A stretch of DNA of 64,000 nucleotides, taken from the NCBI GenBank assembly GCA_954871525.1, contig OX940860.1, forward strand, positions 30,660,001 to 30,724,000, in the 5' to 3' direction. Origin of the DNA: Parietaria judaica (lineage: Eukaryota > Streptophyta > Magnoliopsida > Rosales > Urticaceae). Each line of letters opens with the position of its first letter. Positions within the stretch are counted from its first letter, which is position 1. The position numbers were made by a program, and so were the translations under genes. The notes below the pieces were generated by a model that saw only the letters and a program-made list of their open reading frames with translations, was not told the DNA's origin and made no database searches. This document shows, piece after piece, positions 1 through 12,138 of the stretch.

Positions 1-713
1 AGTGACTAAAAATACCTGGGCAATTCCGCGCCCATGAACTCTATAAAAGAATAATTACGATAAAAGTATATAAATTTTGATTAACTAAGGTGACATTGGG
101 TCAAAAGAAAAAAATAATAGTGCCAAATAGTCCCCAAAATATCTATTAGATATTTAATCCGGACATAAAAAAAAAACCTGGACCCGGACATATCCGGGTC
201 CAGAAAAACACGGATCCAGACCAGTCCGGATCTGGCATAAGACGGATCTGGATTGGTCCGGGTCTGGGATTTAAAAAATAAATAAACACGCGCTAAACGA
301 GGGCTGATGGATGAAGCGAATCAACAGTAAAATTGCCTCGGGGTCCCCAAATAGATCCATTGGAGCATTTATACCCCACTTTACTCGAATGCCTACTTTT
401 TTTTTCCTATAAATACCCCACTTCAACCTTATTTTTTTCACACCTCTCACTCTCTTCATCTCCAACTTTCTCAAATTCTCTCAAGCGCTCAAGTGTGCGA
501 TTTTAGGTTATAGTTTAGTTACTTTATAGTTATATAAATACTCTCAATTTTTTGTTTAATATATTATGTAGGTATTTTAGTTGTTATTATATTAAATTAG
601 TTATTAGTTTAGTTTTTATTAGTTATTATTTAGTTTGATTTAGTGTTATTATTAGTTTAATTTTGTGTTATTATTTTATTTTATCGTTATTATTAGTTTA
701 ATTTGTCGTTAAT

Positions 714-1116
714 ATGTCGGGTGGCAACAACCGTTCTCGAGGACGTTCCGATGTCCGAAGAAAAGGACGGACTACTATTCCGTCGCCGCGGTCGATTAAT
801 AGCGGGACGGCTAGTCAAAATAATTATAATGTCGGAGTTATGAATCGATACAATGTTCTCGGTTCTTCTAGCCAACCGTTGGCGGTTCATGCTCAATATG
901 GTACCGGTGGCGTCGGTCCGAACCAACAATTATTATTTTCTCAAGGTCACGACGGTGGTTTTACAAACTTACTTAATTATCAAGGTCCAAATATCCCGGA
1001 TTGGCAAAGCCTTAGCAACGAACAACAATACCAAGCACAAGTCTGCCATCACGAGGTACAATACCAAGTCCAACAACATCATCAACAACAACATTATGTT
1101 CCCCCGACATGGAGGT
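714..1116 (+). pseudogene. hAT transposase, N-terminal exon (Ser/Arg- then Gln-rich)
   Basis: An open stretch of about 134 codons starts MSGGNNRSRGRS and ends in a Gln/His-rich tract (QQHHQQQHY) followed by PPTW and a GTAAGT donor at about 1117. Low-complexity N termini like this are common in plant hAT transposase genes. It is separated from the next piece by about 740 bp of AT-rich sequence that looks like an intron, with a TTTTTTTAG acceptor near 1853. Its assignment to the transposase rests on position and strand, not on a domain. Confidence 0.5.
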
Positions 1117-1560
1117 AAGTCGAGTTTAATTTAAGTAGTTAATTAATTAAATTATAATTTTATTATATTTTAAATTGTTAGATAATAAATTAAATATTAG
1201 TTTGTTACTTTGTTAGATAATAAATTTTAAATTGTTGGATAATAAATTAAATAAATAAACATATTAGTTTAACTAATTAATAAGTTAAATAAATAGTCAT
1301 ATAGTTAATTACTTACTTAATTTAATTATAGTTACTTACTTACTTTAATAATTTAATTAATAAGTTAAATATTGTATTAGTTTAATTAATTAAAGGTCAT
1401 ATTATAGTTACTTACTTACCTAATTATTAGTTAAATAAATAGTCATATTAGTTTAATTAAATTTTAAATAGTTAATTAAAAGTTAAAAAAAATAAAAATA
1501 AAAAAGTAATTTTTATGTGTGGTGATAATTATAAAGTTTTTATAAATTATAGTGTCTTAG

Positions 1561-1735
1561 CAAGATTGGTTTTTAAATAAGGTTTGCTTTGCAATCTCTT
1601 CCAAGCTAGCTTGGGAACCTCGGGGAATTTTATCTAGAAAAGCTTGGGCCTAAAGTGAGATCATAGCATCCTTTCCAATCAATCTGGCCTTGGAACCTCG
1701 GGGAGTTCCGTCTAAAAGAGCTTGATAATTATTTC
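1561..1735 (+). repeat. Diverged direct repeat in the hAT transposase intron
   Basis: Two roughly 55-bp blocks resemble each other. The first (about 1596-1650) and second (about 1670-1725) share TTGGGAACCTCGGGGA / TTGGAACCTCGGGGAG, followed by TCTAGAAAAGCTTG or TCTAAAAGAGCTTG. They are more GC-rich than the surrounding intron. No function is recognised. Confidence 0.5.
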
Positions 1736-1852
1736 CACGCATAAAAATACCATATTTAATTTTGTTAACTTTTGTAATTAACTATATGAAATTTAATTAA
1801 ATAAATATGATTAATATTAAAATTTAACCCTTATAATATTCCATTTTTTTTA

Positions 1853-2492
1853 GGAAACGAGGTCGAGGAACCAATCCAACGACCCCGATGGCGGCGATGA
1901 TGATGACGAGGACGATGATGTGGAGGACCTAAACTACGATCAAGCCGTTGACTTAGGCGAGGAGGAGGAAGCCGAAGAAGTTGAGGAAATTCCACCACCA
2001 CGTGGACGTGGACAACGCTTACGCGACCAACCACTAGTTCTGGGTCCTCCCGGTCTTCCCCCCTATCCGCCACCGAGGAAGCGAACAAAATTAACGGCGC
2101 CGATTTGGAAGACCGACTTTCGGGCCGAGTATGGATACAACTACAAAACTGGCTTCGAAGATAGGTTCGGAATTTTCCACCACTACAATAAGGAATTTCC
2201 GGCCTATTTGAAACACAACGGCAACGACCGCCTCAAAAACCATGCCAAACGATGCAAAAACAAAAAGGCGGCAGAGCAAGTAAGTCGCATATCCGATGAT
2301 GTATATAGAATGATTGTGGCTCAGTGGACTATACGCGATGGTTTGCCTATATCGGCGCCCGAGGGAGAAGGTTTTAACGAAATGATGATGAAGGTGGCGC
2401 CGATAAACTATAGGAAAATCTCGTGTTATATAAACTACGAGACCATAATCAAATTTTTTAATGATCAAAGGGCCGCGTTACACGATATGTAA
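1853..2492 (+). pseudogene. hAT transposase, acidic segment and degenerate zinc-finger region
   Basis: After an intron-like AT stretch the frame resumes with an Asp/Glu-rich segment (residues such as GEEEEAEEVEE), a Pro/Arg-rich linker and then a segment ending in HAKRCKNKKAAEQ. This matches the H-x-C end of a BED-type zinc finger, but the upstream Cys pair is not evident, so the finger looks degenerate. The frame stops at 2492 with a TAA after HDM, before the catalytic domain that follows in a separate frame. Confidence 0.55.
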
Positions 2493-2540
2493 TTCCAACA
2501 ATCTTCTTACAAATTTTCTATAACGTCAGATTGTTGGAAA

Positions 2541-3311
2541 TGCCATGCTAATAATGATTACATTACGGTCGTAGCTCATTTTCTTAATGATAATTGGCAT
2601 ATGGAAAAGCATATCATAGGTTTTAGGCCGATGAGGGTTAGGCACACAACAGTAAACCTAGTCGAGGCTATATTACAAGTTTTGTCGAAATGGGACCTCT
2701 CAGATAGAGTAGTTTCCATTACGTTAGATAACGCTACTGCGCACGCCAATGTCATAGAAATAATGAAGGAAAGTTTGACCAATTTTAGGGATGGTTATTT
2801 TTATCAAAGGTGTGCATGTCATATTATAAACTTGATAGTTCAATTCGGTATGAGTATTATTTCCGAAAGTATCGCCAAAATTAGGAACACGATTTTATAT
2901 ATACGATCATCTACTATGCATACAGTTTCTTGGGAAAATTATTGCAGGGCTCATAGTTACCCGATCAGAACGTTTCAATCGGATATGTCAATCCGCTGGA
3001 ACTCGCTCGACTTACATGATGTTGGATGCTGTCATACCATACCGAGAGCTTCTTACAACTGGATTAACAGCCCGGAGCACAAAGACCGCAAAGAACTCAC
3101 TCCGGACGATTGGATAACCGCTATCCAATTCCTGGCTTTTCTTCACCTTTTTAATCAAATTACTATTGATTTATCTCATGTTTACTCACCCACGTCTTCG
3201 AGAGCTTTGCCCGCTATTTTTGATATTCTTCGTCATTTTGAAACAGCAAAAAGTAATGCTTTATTTACCGATGTACAAACCCCGATGACTGCAAAGTTCG
3301 AGTATTATTAG
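2541..3311 (+). pseudogene. hAT transposase catalytic core fragment
   Basis: The plus-strand product contains VVSITLDNATAHANVIEIM and CACHIINLIVQFGM. These are hallmark motifs of plant hAT (RICESLEEPER/Tam3-like) transposases: the N-A-x-x-N catalytic segment and the CHIINLIV block. Farther on, SIRWNSLDLHDV corresponds to the usual 'TRWNSTYLML' block. The frame ends in a TAG at 3311 within the region that normally continues, and a GT-containing intron follows near 3450. By family knowledge this is the RNase H-like domain; by sequence it is not a complete ORF. Confidence 0.85.
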
Positions 3312-3542
3312 AGTTCTGAAAAGCTCCCATTTTTATATTGTGCCGCGGTAATCGTAGATTCGACAGTTAAGCTTTACCGAGAGTACGACAAAAAATTTAC
3401 CAACTTGGAAAACCAGATGGAGGAAACGAATCCTCAACAACAAACTCAGGTAAAATTTATTTATTTTAACTTCATTTCTTAAGGTTACTCAAAATTTAAT
3501 TTCCTAACATTACTCTAAATGTTAATATTTTTTGTTCAATAT

Positions 3543-4051
3543 AGGGCGGACGCGGGGCCGGTGGTTCACCATACATGTACAATCACCGGTTATTCTACAA
3601 CCTTACGGCTCTTGGGCGCGGAGTCGGCAATACGGCAACGACTTCTTCGCCAGGTTCACAAGGAAGCGGCAATTCGAGATCTCGTGTTCTTGGTCGACGT
3701 CAATAGCGCAACACCGTCGACGAATACGCCCGATTCTGCAACCTTCCTCCAACACCGTGCCCTAACGAAGGCCTCGACATCCTTCAATGATGGCACACAA
3801 ATCGATCTGAGTATCAGGTTTTATCCTTGTTAGCTCGGGACATTATCACAATCCCGGTCTCAACGGTATCATCGGAGGCGGCATTCTCAATGGCCGGAAG
3901 GATGTTAGAGCCTCGTCGCAAGTCAACGAAGTCAATGATGGTCGAGATCCTTATGCTTTCGAGAGATTGGATTATGGCCAACAAGCGACAACAAGAAAAT
4001 GACATGTTTGACAGAGAAATGGCGAATTATTTTTCGAATATTCAAATGTAA
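3543..4051 (+). pseudogene. hAT transposase C-terminal dimerisation domain with a premature TGA
   Basis: From about 3710 the frame reads DEYARFCNLPPTP, then GLDILQ, a TGA at 3788-3790, and WHTNRSEYQVLSLLARDI. It continues as IPVSTVSSEAAFSMAGRML and ends at 4051. This is the hAT C-terminal dimerisation domain, where a double Trp (LxWW) is expected, so the TGA replaces the first Trp codon. The rest of the domain is well conserved, which suggests recent inactivation or a suppressible change. Confidence 0.85.
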
Positions 4052-4738
4052 TTCATTTTTAATTGTTCGTTTTCTCGTTGTACTTTGAAACTTTCTTTGT
4101 CTTTGGACCTTTGGTTGTAGTTGTACTTTCCGTATCCGACCTTCCGAGTTTGTTTAATAAAAAACACATTTTTACTTTCTTTTGTTGTTGTATGCTTTTA
4201 TTTATTTCATATTTATTTATAAATATTTAAACACACAAAATAATTTAAGAATTTAAACATTTATTTTTTTCAAAACTGAACTTAAGTACCAAAATGTTAG
4301 ATTTGAATAATTAAATAAAATTAGGGACTAAACAATAAACAAACAAATTTAACTAAAAAAAATACCGGATCCGGACCAGTCCGGGAATTTTTTTCCCGGA
4401 CCCGGACTGGTCCGTATCCGGTTTTTTTTTTATACAAATATCTTAAAACAACATCATTGACCGTAAGACATTTTGGGGACTAGTACCAAAAGCATTCAAA
4501 GTCAACAATAATATGAAGCGTTACATTTTTCGTCCAATTTCTTCCGCCGTAATCAAATGAGAGAAGATGCTAGATCTGGATGAGCACATAAATGTATATC
4601 TTAAGTATGATTTAATAGCACTATGCTAAAAACTTGATCAACGTCCGTCAAACAAAATTTGATGAAATAATTTATACCTTTACATTTGTTGATTTTCAAT
4701 ACTTTTACGCTATTTTTTCTCTTTAAAACCTTACCGTC

Positions 4739-5097
4739 TCTGCGTCTAGAGCTGCACACCCACGAGTCGCGACCGATCGCGAACAAATCGTGACCAATCG
4801 TGGATCCCGGAGTCACGACGCGTCGTGGCTTCCGGAATCGCGATGCGTCGTGGCTTCGTCGCGATGGCAGGCCGAGAGAGAGAGAGAGTCTGTGAGAGGG
4901 GGAGAGAGAGAGAGTCTGTGAGAGGGGGAGAGAGAGAGAGAGAGAGGGCTGCAGAAGCTTGCATCGCGATGGCCACCCTAGTTCGCGATCGTCGCGATTT
5001 TTCAGCCCCCAGTCGCGATTCATCGCGATTCTCCGGAATCCGTCGCGACCGGTCGCATCGCCAGTGGCGACGCCGGCTGTGCAGCTCTATCTGCGTC
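4739..5097. mobile_element. hAT-type MITE, CpG-rich, 343 bp, exact 8-bp TSD
   Basis: The element (4747-5089) begins TAGAGCTGCAC and ends GTGCAGCTCTA, a perfect 11-bp inverted repeat, and is flanked on both sides by the 8-bp duplication TCTGCGTC (4739-4746 and 5090-5097). Subterminal regions are packed with TCGCGA/GTCGCGAC-type motifs, and the centre is a GA-rich low-complexity tract. It has no transposase, so it is non-autonomous. A relative lies at 57686-57967. Confidence 0.93.
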
Positions 5098-5500
5098 TCA
5101 ATCTGTCAAAATTTAAATACTTTTACCACAATCGTCGGAACTCTAAATGCAACATGACAACCTAACGTTAGGTCCAACCGTTAACGATACAAAAAGTCAA
5201 CTCTAATTAAAGGATAATGATTATTAATGATCTTAATGAACTAATCAACGATATATATTACATACAACAAATCCATCCCAGTCGCACGTTGCAAGCGACC
5301 AAATCACATGCCTGTCAATACCTGAAAACTCCAAAACACCCCTCTCGTCCCAACCCAATCTCCGAAGGCGACGCAAGGACAAATCCGTAAAAGCACAGGC
5401 GCGAAAGCCTCACGAAGCCAGCCCAAACCAGTACTCTCTGTCTCCTTCGCAAACAGTTTTTACCCGCAACAGAGTCGATCTCCGATCACCTTCTTCAACG
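5098..5500 (+). promoter_or_regulatory. Upstream region of the GTPase-like gene
   Basis: About 400 bp between the MITE and the start codon hold no other gene. The sequence becomes CT/GC-richer toward 5500 and probably contains the promoter and 5' leader. A TATATATTA at about 5250 is the only TATA-like string seen. The MITE insertion lies about 410 bp upstream of the ATG, so it sits within promoter range. Confidence 0.4.
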
Positions 5501-7969
5501 ATGAAGAACCTCGCGGTTTTCTCCAGCGACGACGACGAGTCGCCGGGTTTCGGGTCGACCCGGGACCCGGACCTCGCCCGGTGGTGGCGATCCGACCCGA
5601 AGTTCGGGGAGTGCGCGGCGAGGCTGAAGCTGGCGCCGAGGCTGGTGGGCGCCGAGCTGGCGGCGCGCGTGCGGGTGGTGCGGGAGCTGGAGAGGCTGGC
5701 GGCGGTGGGCGGCGACGGCGAGGGGCTGAGCGAGCTGCGCCACAAGCTGACGGCGTACCGGAGCGGCGACTTCTGGATGCCCACCGGAGGGGTGGCCAAG
5801 GAGAGGGTGGATATCCCGCCGGTAGCGACGGTGCTGCTGGTGGGGCTCGCCGGCGCCGGCAAGAGCTCGCTTGTCAACCTCATGTACTGCGTTCTCGGCC
5901 GATCTGGGCTCGTGCCTTTCGCTCACACTGCATCAGGTAAGAGCATATAGTTTTAGCGGTAGAAGTATCAATTTTTACGCTGTGTAGTGTACCGACGTTT
6001 TTTTTTTTTCCGCTGAAATAAGAATTGGATCATGCTGCAATTGGTATTTTTACCGGTATATTTTATTTATAACGGGGTTATATATTGTATTATTTGTTTG
6101 CCCCCACCCACAATCGTTTTCGTCGTTAACTTTCTTGCTTTTTGAAATTATTTTTTTGAAAAGTGCTTCCGTTTACTTGCATTACGGCACAAATTTCACT
6201 TACCGGCTGGTCTCGGATCCAGTTTCCGATCTCAATTACTAGAAATCGGACCAAATCGAGGAAAAAATAATTAGGCACAGTGACCGTTTTAGTTTGTCTT
6301 GATATTTATTTTAGCTATATTTCATGCGCTATTTGCGATTTGCGAATTTTATTTCGACTATATTTTTATTTAATTATAATTTTTTTAATATATGGAATTG
6401 GTGAAACATCGGTTTTACTTATAATTGGTTAACTGAATATTATATATTTTAAATCTGGGCATCAGACTCTGAAAACAGAGAAAACGATATGATTCATATC
6501 ATATACTGAAGTATATATATGTACGCGAGATTATATCATATATATAAAATTGATTAACTGATTTGTATGAGATCAAATATACAATAAAATTTCATTAAAT
6601 TAATATTCGAGTATTAATTCGATAAATACAGATGATGATATATACAGATAATAATAATTTTTATATAATAATACTTTTGTATGGTTTCGACTCTAATTAA
6701 TATTATTTAATTTTACCTCGATAAATTAATAACCTCGATAATATAACAAGATTATCCCAACAACATTAGTATTAGTTTATAGAGGTTTTATGCATATGAT
6801 CTCGTATCATATCTATAAAATTAGATTAAAAAATTTATCGCATCGATTAGAATCAAATAAACCTTTTTTTTTTCCTACAGGAAGTGGATCGAATTACACG
6901 AGTATGTTCCTGCAAGAGCACAACGTGGTGCGGTCGCTGAGGAGCGGGTTCTGCGTGTACGACTCGCGAGGGTTTGACGCGAAGCAGGCGGCGAGCGAGA
7001 GCCCGGAGGAGGTGTCGGACTGGGTCACCGAGGGGGTGCACCACAACCAGCTGTGCCTGCGGGCAGCCGATCACTCCATGCCCAAAGACGAGCTCGAGGC
7101 TCTCGTGTCGCGCTCCTCTTCCAAATTCACAAGGCGGCGCGTGAATTGTGTGATGGTGGTGGCCGACATGGCGGCGACCTACACTGCCTACAGAGCCGGC
7201 GACTTCACGCTTTTCAACGCCACCGAGAAGCTCTTCTCCTCCCATGTATTCAAAAAATTTGGTGCGTAATTTCTTCTTCAATTACACATATACATATATA
7301 AATATTCCTTGATACATAAGTTTATTACTGTTTTTCAACAATTACACGCAAGGTAATTTTAAATTGTTTTACACGCAAGATACTTATTAAATTATTAATT
7401 TACCATATATTTATTAAAAACTGCGTGCAGGCGAGAAGAGAAACCCATGATTCTGACTCACGGTGATATATTTATTAATTTACCATATATTTATTAAAGA
7501 TTTACACCCTAAAATCTTTTAAAAATTTGGACAAATATCATATTTATATGTAAAACACGAAAAAATGACCTCGTAACGGGTAATACTCGAAATGAGCGCA
7601 GGCGAGAAACCCATCCTGATTCTGACTCACGGCGATATGCTGTCGGCAGAGGAGAGGATCGATGCGCGGATCAAGATATGCGAGCGCCTCAACATATCAG
7701 AGACGAGCGGTGTGTATGATATTGTGTGCCTCACGGAGTATGGCTTCATGGCCGAAGAGTCCGACCCAGTCTCTGCCTACGCCCTGGCCGAGGCCCTCTA
7801 CAGGGCGCTGCTCTCCTCCGACACCGCTCACCCACCAAAGCGCAACTTCCTCGATTGGGTGGCGCTCGTTGTGTCGTGGCTTCTATGCTTCTTGGCCGCT
7901 CTCTTCGCCTTCTTGGCCGCGATCTGCGCCAAGCTCGGCCGCAGGGACGGTAGGCTAAAGCTAAGCTAG
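5501..7969 (+). CDS. P-loop GTPase-like protein with C-terminal membrane anchor (3 exons)
   Basis: Exons 5501-5936, 6881-7261 and 7602-7969 join in frame across GT-AG introns (CAG|GTAAGA, CTACAG|GA, TTG|GTGCGT, GCGCAG|GC) to give 394 residues. Residues 115-123 are GLAGAGKSS, a Walker A/G1 loop. DSRGFD (about 172-177) fits a DxxG G3 switch, and THGD (281-284) stands where GTPases have the N/TKxD guanine-specificity motif. Residues about 357-381 are a hydrophobic helix followed by basic residues (KLGRRDGRLK), suggesting a tail anchor. The protein resembles uncharacterised plant P-loop NTPases that are loosely IRG/septin-like. Nucleotide binding is well supported; GTP specificity and cellular role are inferred. 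The start is the first ATG after a leader-like CT-rich stretch. Confidence 0.85.
7392..7498 (+). repeat. Partial duplicate of the exon 3 head inside intron 2
   Basis: At 7427-7467 the intron contains GCAGGCGAGAAGAG, AAACCCATGATTCTGACTCA and CGGTGATAT, a near copy of the acceptor and first ~36 bases of the true exon 3 (7598-7640). Two identical AT-rich 27-mers (7392-7418 and 7472-7498) flank it with an 80-bp period. If spliced in at its AG, the copy would read GEKRNP and then hit TGA, so it is a decoy or remnant rather than a usable exon. Confidence 0.75.
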
Positions 7970-9130
7970 TTGATAACTCTAAAGGCCTAACTCATGATAA
8001 ATGTAATGTGAGCTTCTAAATGAGAAACTAACTTAGGGTTTCTTTATTGTATTTTAACTTTTGTAATGATTAATTATTTATATTATATGGTAAGTATTAA
8101 TGTGTAATTGTTGTCCCAATATCTTTTTCGTTCTGTCTTCATCCGATTACTCCATTTCTTACTTCATTTTGCAGTATATATCACATCAAACACCATCTCC
8201 AACTACATCATCTCCAACTGAACTTTATTTTTAACACCAAATTGAATTATCATTTTTATATTTAACTTTCTCTTATTTATTTCTATACTCTTATATTTAT
8301 TTAATAACTTTCAATTATACTATTTATTCATTATTTGATAATAAGATATTACATCATAAAATAATTCAAAATATAAATACACCCAATTGTACCATTTCGA
8401 TGTGGTTGTTATGTCATTTCGTTTCGATATTAATATTTATTTTATTTTATCCAAATTTTAAATTTCAATGCTGTATTTTAGAAGATTAAATATAGTTATT
8501 TAAAAAATTTAAAAATAAATAAATATGAATGATATTAAGGGTAAATATGATATAATTTTAAAAAAGAGTTAACATTTTTGTAAGCTATAAATTTTATAAG
8601 GACTAAATAATTTTTTTTTTAAAAAAGGCGTGATGAACAGTGCCACATCAAATATGACGCGGCACTGTAGAAAATCAAGAACCCGCACCATTTGGGTGTT
8701 GGAAATGAAGCTCGGGTGGAGTGATGCTCTACTGCATTTGGTGGTTTTAGAGCTCGGTTGGAGAAGCTCTAAGGCAAAAGTACAAAATATTAAGCTTTCG
8801 GTACTCAATTTGAAGTAAATTTTATCTTTTTGTCCCACATTGATTATGCATATAAGATCTTGATATTTTCTTTCTTTGAAATAAGCCAATTAGTAACTCT
8901 TTTTTTTTTATCACTAACGATATATATTTCCAACGTGTGTATATAAATGTCTAAAATTAATGTTATTCAAGAATCAGTTTAGATCCAATCCAAATGATAC
9001 TTTAGAGTTTAGACCGCTAAAACTGGATCCTTTTGTTTCTTAAATTTTGGTTGTTGATTCTTCCTTCGCGGGCTAAACTTGAAAAAAGCTGACAATCGAA
9101 GAGCATTAATTCTAATGACAAAGATAAATA
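7970..9130. other. AT-rich spacer with a MITE-like patch
   Basis: This is the 3' flank of the GTPase-like gene, probably with its terminator. Between about 8196 and 8772 the ends hold CATCTCCAAC / GTTGGAGAAGCTC-type inverted motifs, suggesting a short, decayed non-autonomous DNA element. No target duplication was resolved and no coding potential is seen. Confidence 0.3.
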
Positions 9131-9400
9131 CTAAAATAGATTGTTCAATTGAGTCCGAAGAATGAAATGAATTAAGACTGGCCTTAAAAACCCATTACGA
9201 GAAAGAAGATGATTCCAGCTGTTGGAGCTTCGAGATAGTTCTTCTGAATTCCTAACAATCAGCGAATCAAAGATACGCCCAGATCGAACATCGATTGCGA
9301 CAAAGCTCTGGGACTGCAACGGTGACCAGTTTCCCAGCTCCAAACATCGGCAAACTCCGAGCAGTGGTGACATCACTCACGACCATTTTGTAATTCTAAG
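9131..9400. other. Unassigned higher-complexity patch
   Basis: A 250-bp stretch is less AT-rich than its surroundings and open on the minus strand for about 80 codons, but I recognise no domain. It could be an exon or leader remnant of a lost gene. Nothing nearby supports an active transcription unit. Confidence 0.2.
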
Positions 9401-10645
9401 CATTATTTTCCATCATATTTGACATTATATTTTTGTTTATCAATCATTTTAAGTAGCAACTTATAATTGCGAACTTATTGCTCAGAAAAGCTAAGAATTA
9501 GACACTTATTAATTTATCCCTAACAAATTATTTTTATTTATGTTTTAGTATTAAATCTAATATCAAGGATAGACATTTATGCTCGAGAGACTAAAATCAA
9601 AAACAAAAATAATGTGTCGTTAGTTGATAGATATGAAGAATACTCAAATTAAAAAAAAAAAAAAAAACCCGAGAACTCATGCCTATTATTTTTTCTTTTC
9701 TTTCTACAATTATTAACCATAAAATCTACACACACATTTTTACCTCTTTAAACTATAAGGTTGTGCAAAAACAAATCTTGACATACTTTACTTTACGTAG
9801 ACTTATGATAGAATTAATAAATTGCTCTATGTTTACATATCTTACTAGGATCAACATGCGAGTGTTATAAATTCTTCTCTTTTTCTTTTTTAAATTGTTG
9901 GTGATCAATGTTTGTAAAATTTGTGTGGAGCAGATCTCTATGTTTGTTTATTTTGGTTCATTGCATACATTTTATTTTCTTTGTTCAAACCTAAATGATA
10001 AAATAATATATGTAATTATAAGAAATTTTGAAAGTAATACGATAATTCTTCCATTAACACACTTGCGTAATGTGCTTTTATTGTCTGATTGCAGTTTAAT
10101 TACAAATAATTCATTTACTTAAAAATAGTCAAATTATAAGCTGATTAGTAATCAAAATAGTCCAATAATAGTCGTAGGTGTTCTCATTATAAATTTGCGT
10201 TACATATTTCATACATTGGTTTCCTTTTAATTATTTATATACGATATGTCTTACATTTTTTTATATATTAAATCTTGCAATGAATTAAGTGCACGCATCA
10301 TACATTTTTGTTTTGTTACATTCGTTCCTTCTATATATACACATATACATAAAGAATTCTGAAATAATGACATGTTTTTATCTTATATAACCTCTTAAAT
10401 TGGATGACTCGATTCATAGTCTTACATATTTTTTTTATAAAAAATTTACAGTTATTTTAGATACCTCTAAGCCATATCTTGATAGCCTCTATAAGATTAC
10501 TTTTGATTTCATAGAATAATAATGTCAAGACTTTTGGTTTGTCATTCTACAAATCTTTTGATTATAATACATACATGCTATTAAATATAATAAATTACCT
10601 ATTGTTACATGTTAAATCGATAACTGTCATTTGTCTTTAACGATG

Positions 10646-10676
<31 letters not shown>

Positions 10677-11433
10677 TAGTGTGGTGAAAATATAATTGTG
10701 GCTCTTTAACGTTTTGAAATTTTAGTATCATAGATACAAATAATACTGAGCTTGCAGTGTTACCGAACCTTCAACAACAAGCCTACAAATATCATCACGG
10801 CGACGTGGTTTGTTTATTCCGCTTTTCAATCTTCTTAGTGTTACAGCTCCGAGACCTTGATTCTCACAATGATATTATATATATACACATATATAATATA
10901 TGCATATATTTATTACAATCTTCAAACAAGTAGTCAATGATACATTGTGTTGAAAATTATAATTGACGTTGATATCATGTGATTTTAGAGTTACGTCGAC
11001 TCTACACATTGCCAATCTTGATAGCTGATACCTTAATTAGAGACCAACTTTTATTAAGTGTCATATTGTTATTGATATAAGCATTGCATTAATAAAATAA
11101 TTGTTCACTTTCTTTTATCTTCGGCATTTAATTGTATGGGAGTATAATCGAATAGGAATATAACAAGTGTGCTCAATCAATTTTTTGAATATATAACTTA
11201 AAAGGGTTTGTAATATCTGTTACGCTAATAATCATATAAAAAGTTCATCAATAAAATCAAAGACAATCAAGCATTAGCGATATCTATGATGATACATGTC
11301 TTAAAATATATTAGATAATTCAATAGTTGTGTTTTGAAATAATTTAATTTTCAATTGATGCGTTTACATAACACCGTATGTAAATATATATATATATATA
11401 TATATATATAACTAATTTACTTCAATACAATCT

Positions 11434-11464
<31 letters not shown>

Positions 11465-11670
11465 TTAAGTATAAAAACAATAAAAGTTAAATTATATTAA
11501 CCTAAATGTCCTTATCGCGATAATATATAAAATTATATTATCTTAAATGTCTTCATTGTGACATAACTACAATCACTTTTAATATTCTATTAATATATTT
11601 TTCTCTTCATAGTAAAGTTAACCGATTTTCAGACTATGTATGAATAAGATTAATAGTTGATACGATATAC

Positions 11671-11711
<41 letters not shown>

Positions 11712-12138
11712 TTGGTATACGAAAATATGGTCTATTGTATGATACTACGTACTTTGTTCTGTATAGCCTAAACTATTTTAAGTTGTTGTAAAAAAAAAAT
11801 GTTTTTTTTTTATTATTATTTGAGTAGAATATATGAAAGAAAAATGATATTCTATAAATTTTTCTTCATAAGCGCAATGTTTATTTCTCTACAAAAATAT
11901 TGTGCCATTACCCAATAGAATAATGGGTTGAAGATATCAATATTGTCGAGGTAAAGAGTCCTAAGAGATAGCTCAAATTATTACTTTTTCAATATAACGT
12001 GCACACATTTGAAAATTTGTACATCTCTATGTTATTTGGTAAGAATTAATTAAAAAAAAACGTGTTACCTTAGAGGACTGGAACGAGCTAGAAGAGGACA
12101 CATAAAGCACTTTAAAGAGTGCCACGTCAGTGAAAGCA
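9401..12138. other. Gene-free AT-rich spacer
   Basis: No coding sequence, RNA gene or clear transposon ends are seen. The stretch holds several (AT)n runs, including 10650-10676, 11386-11411, 11441-11464 and 11676-11707, plus homopolymer tracts. Confidence 0.6.
11386..11464. repeat. Paired (AT)n microsatellites
   Basis: Two long runs of alternating A and T (about 11386-11411 and 11441-11464) are separated by about 30 bp. A further run lies at about 11676-11707. Confidence 0.9.

Larger units (their letters stand above)
119..4490 (+). mobile_element. Decayed hAT-superfamily DNA transposon (transposase remnant)
   Basis: The two ends carry inverted copies of TAGTCCCCAAAAT (about 129-141 and 4470-4482). 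Both flanks also hold clusters of CCGGACCCGGAC / GGTCCGG-type subterminal motifs (about 160-275 and 4363-4425), as is usual for hAT elements. Inside, plus-strand pieces of a plant hAT transposase follow in the right order: a Gln-rich N terminus, a degenerate zinc-finger region, the catalytic core and the C-terminal dimerisation domain. I could not find a convincing 8-bp target duplication, so the outer limits are approximate. The coding pieces are broken by stops, so the element is unlikely to be autonomous. Confidence 0.8.

Noticed and set aside
4601..5165. Arg/Ser-rich open frames in the CpG-rich block
   Set aside because: They fall within the hAT MITE and its GA-repeat centre; composition explains them.
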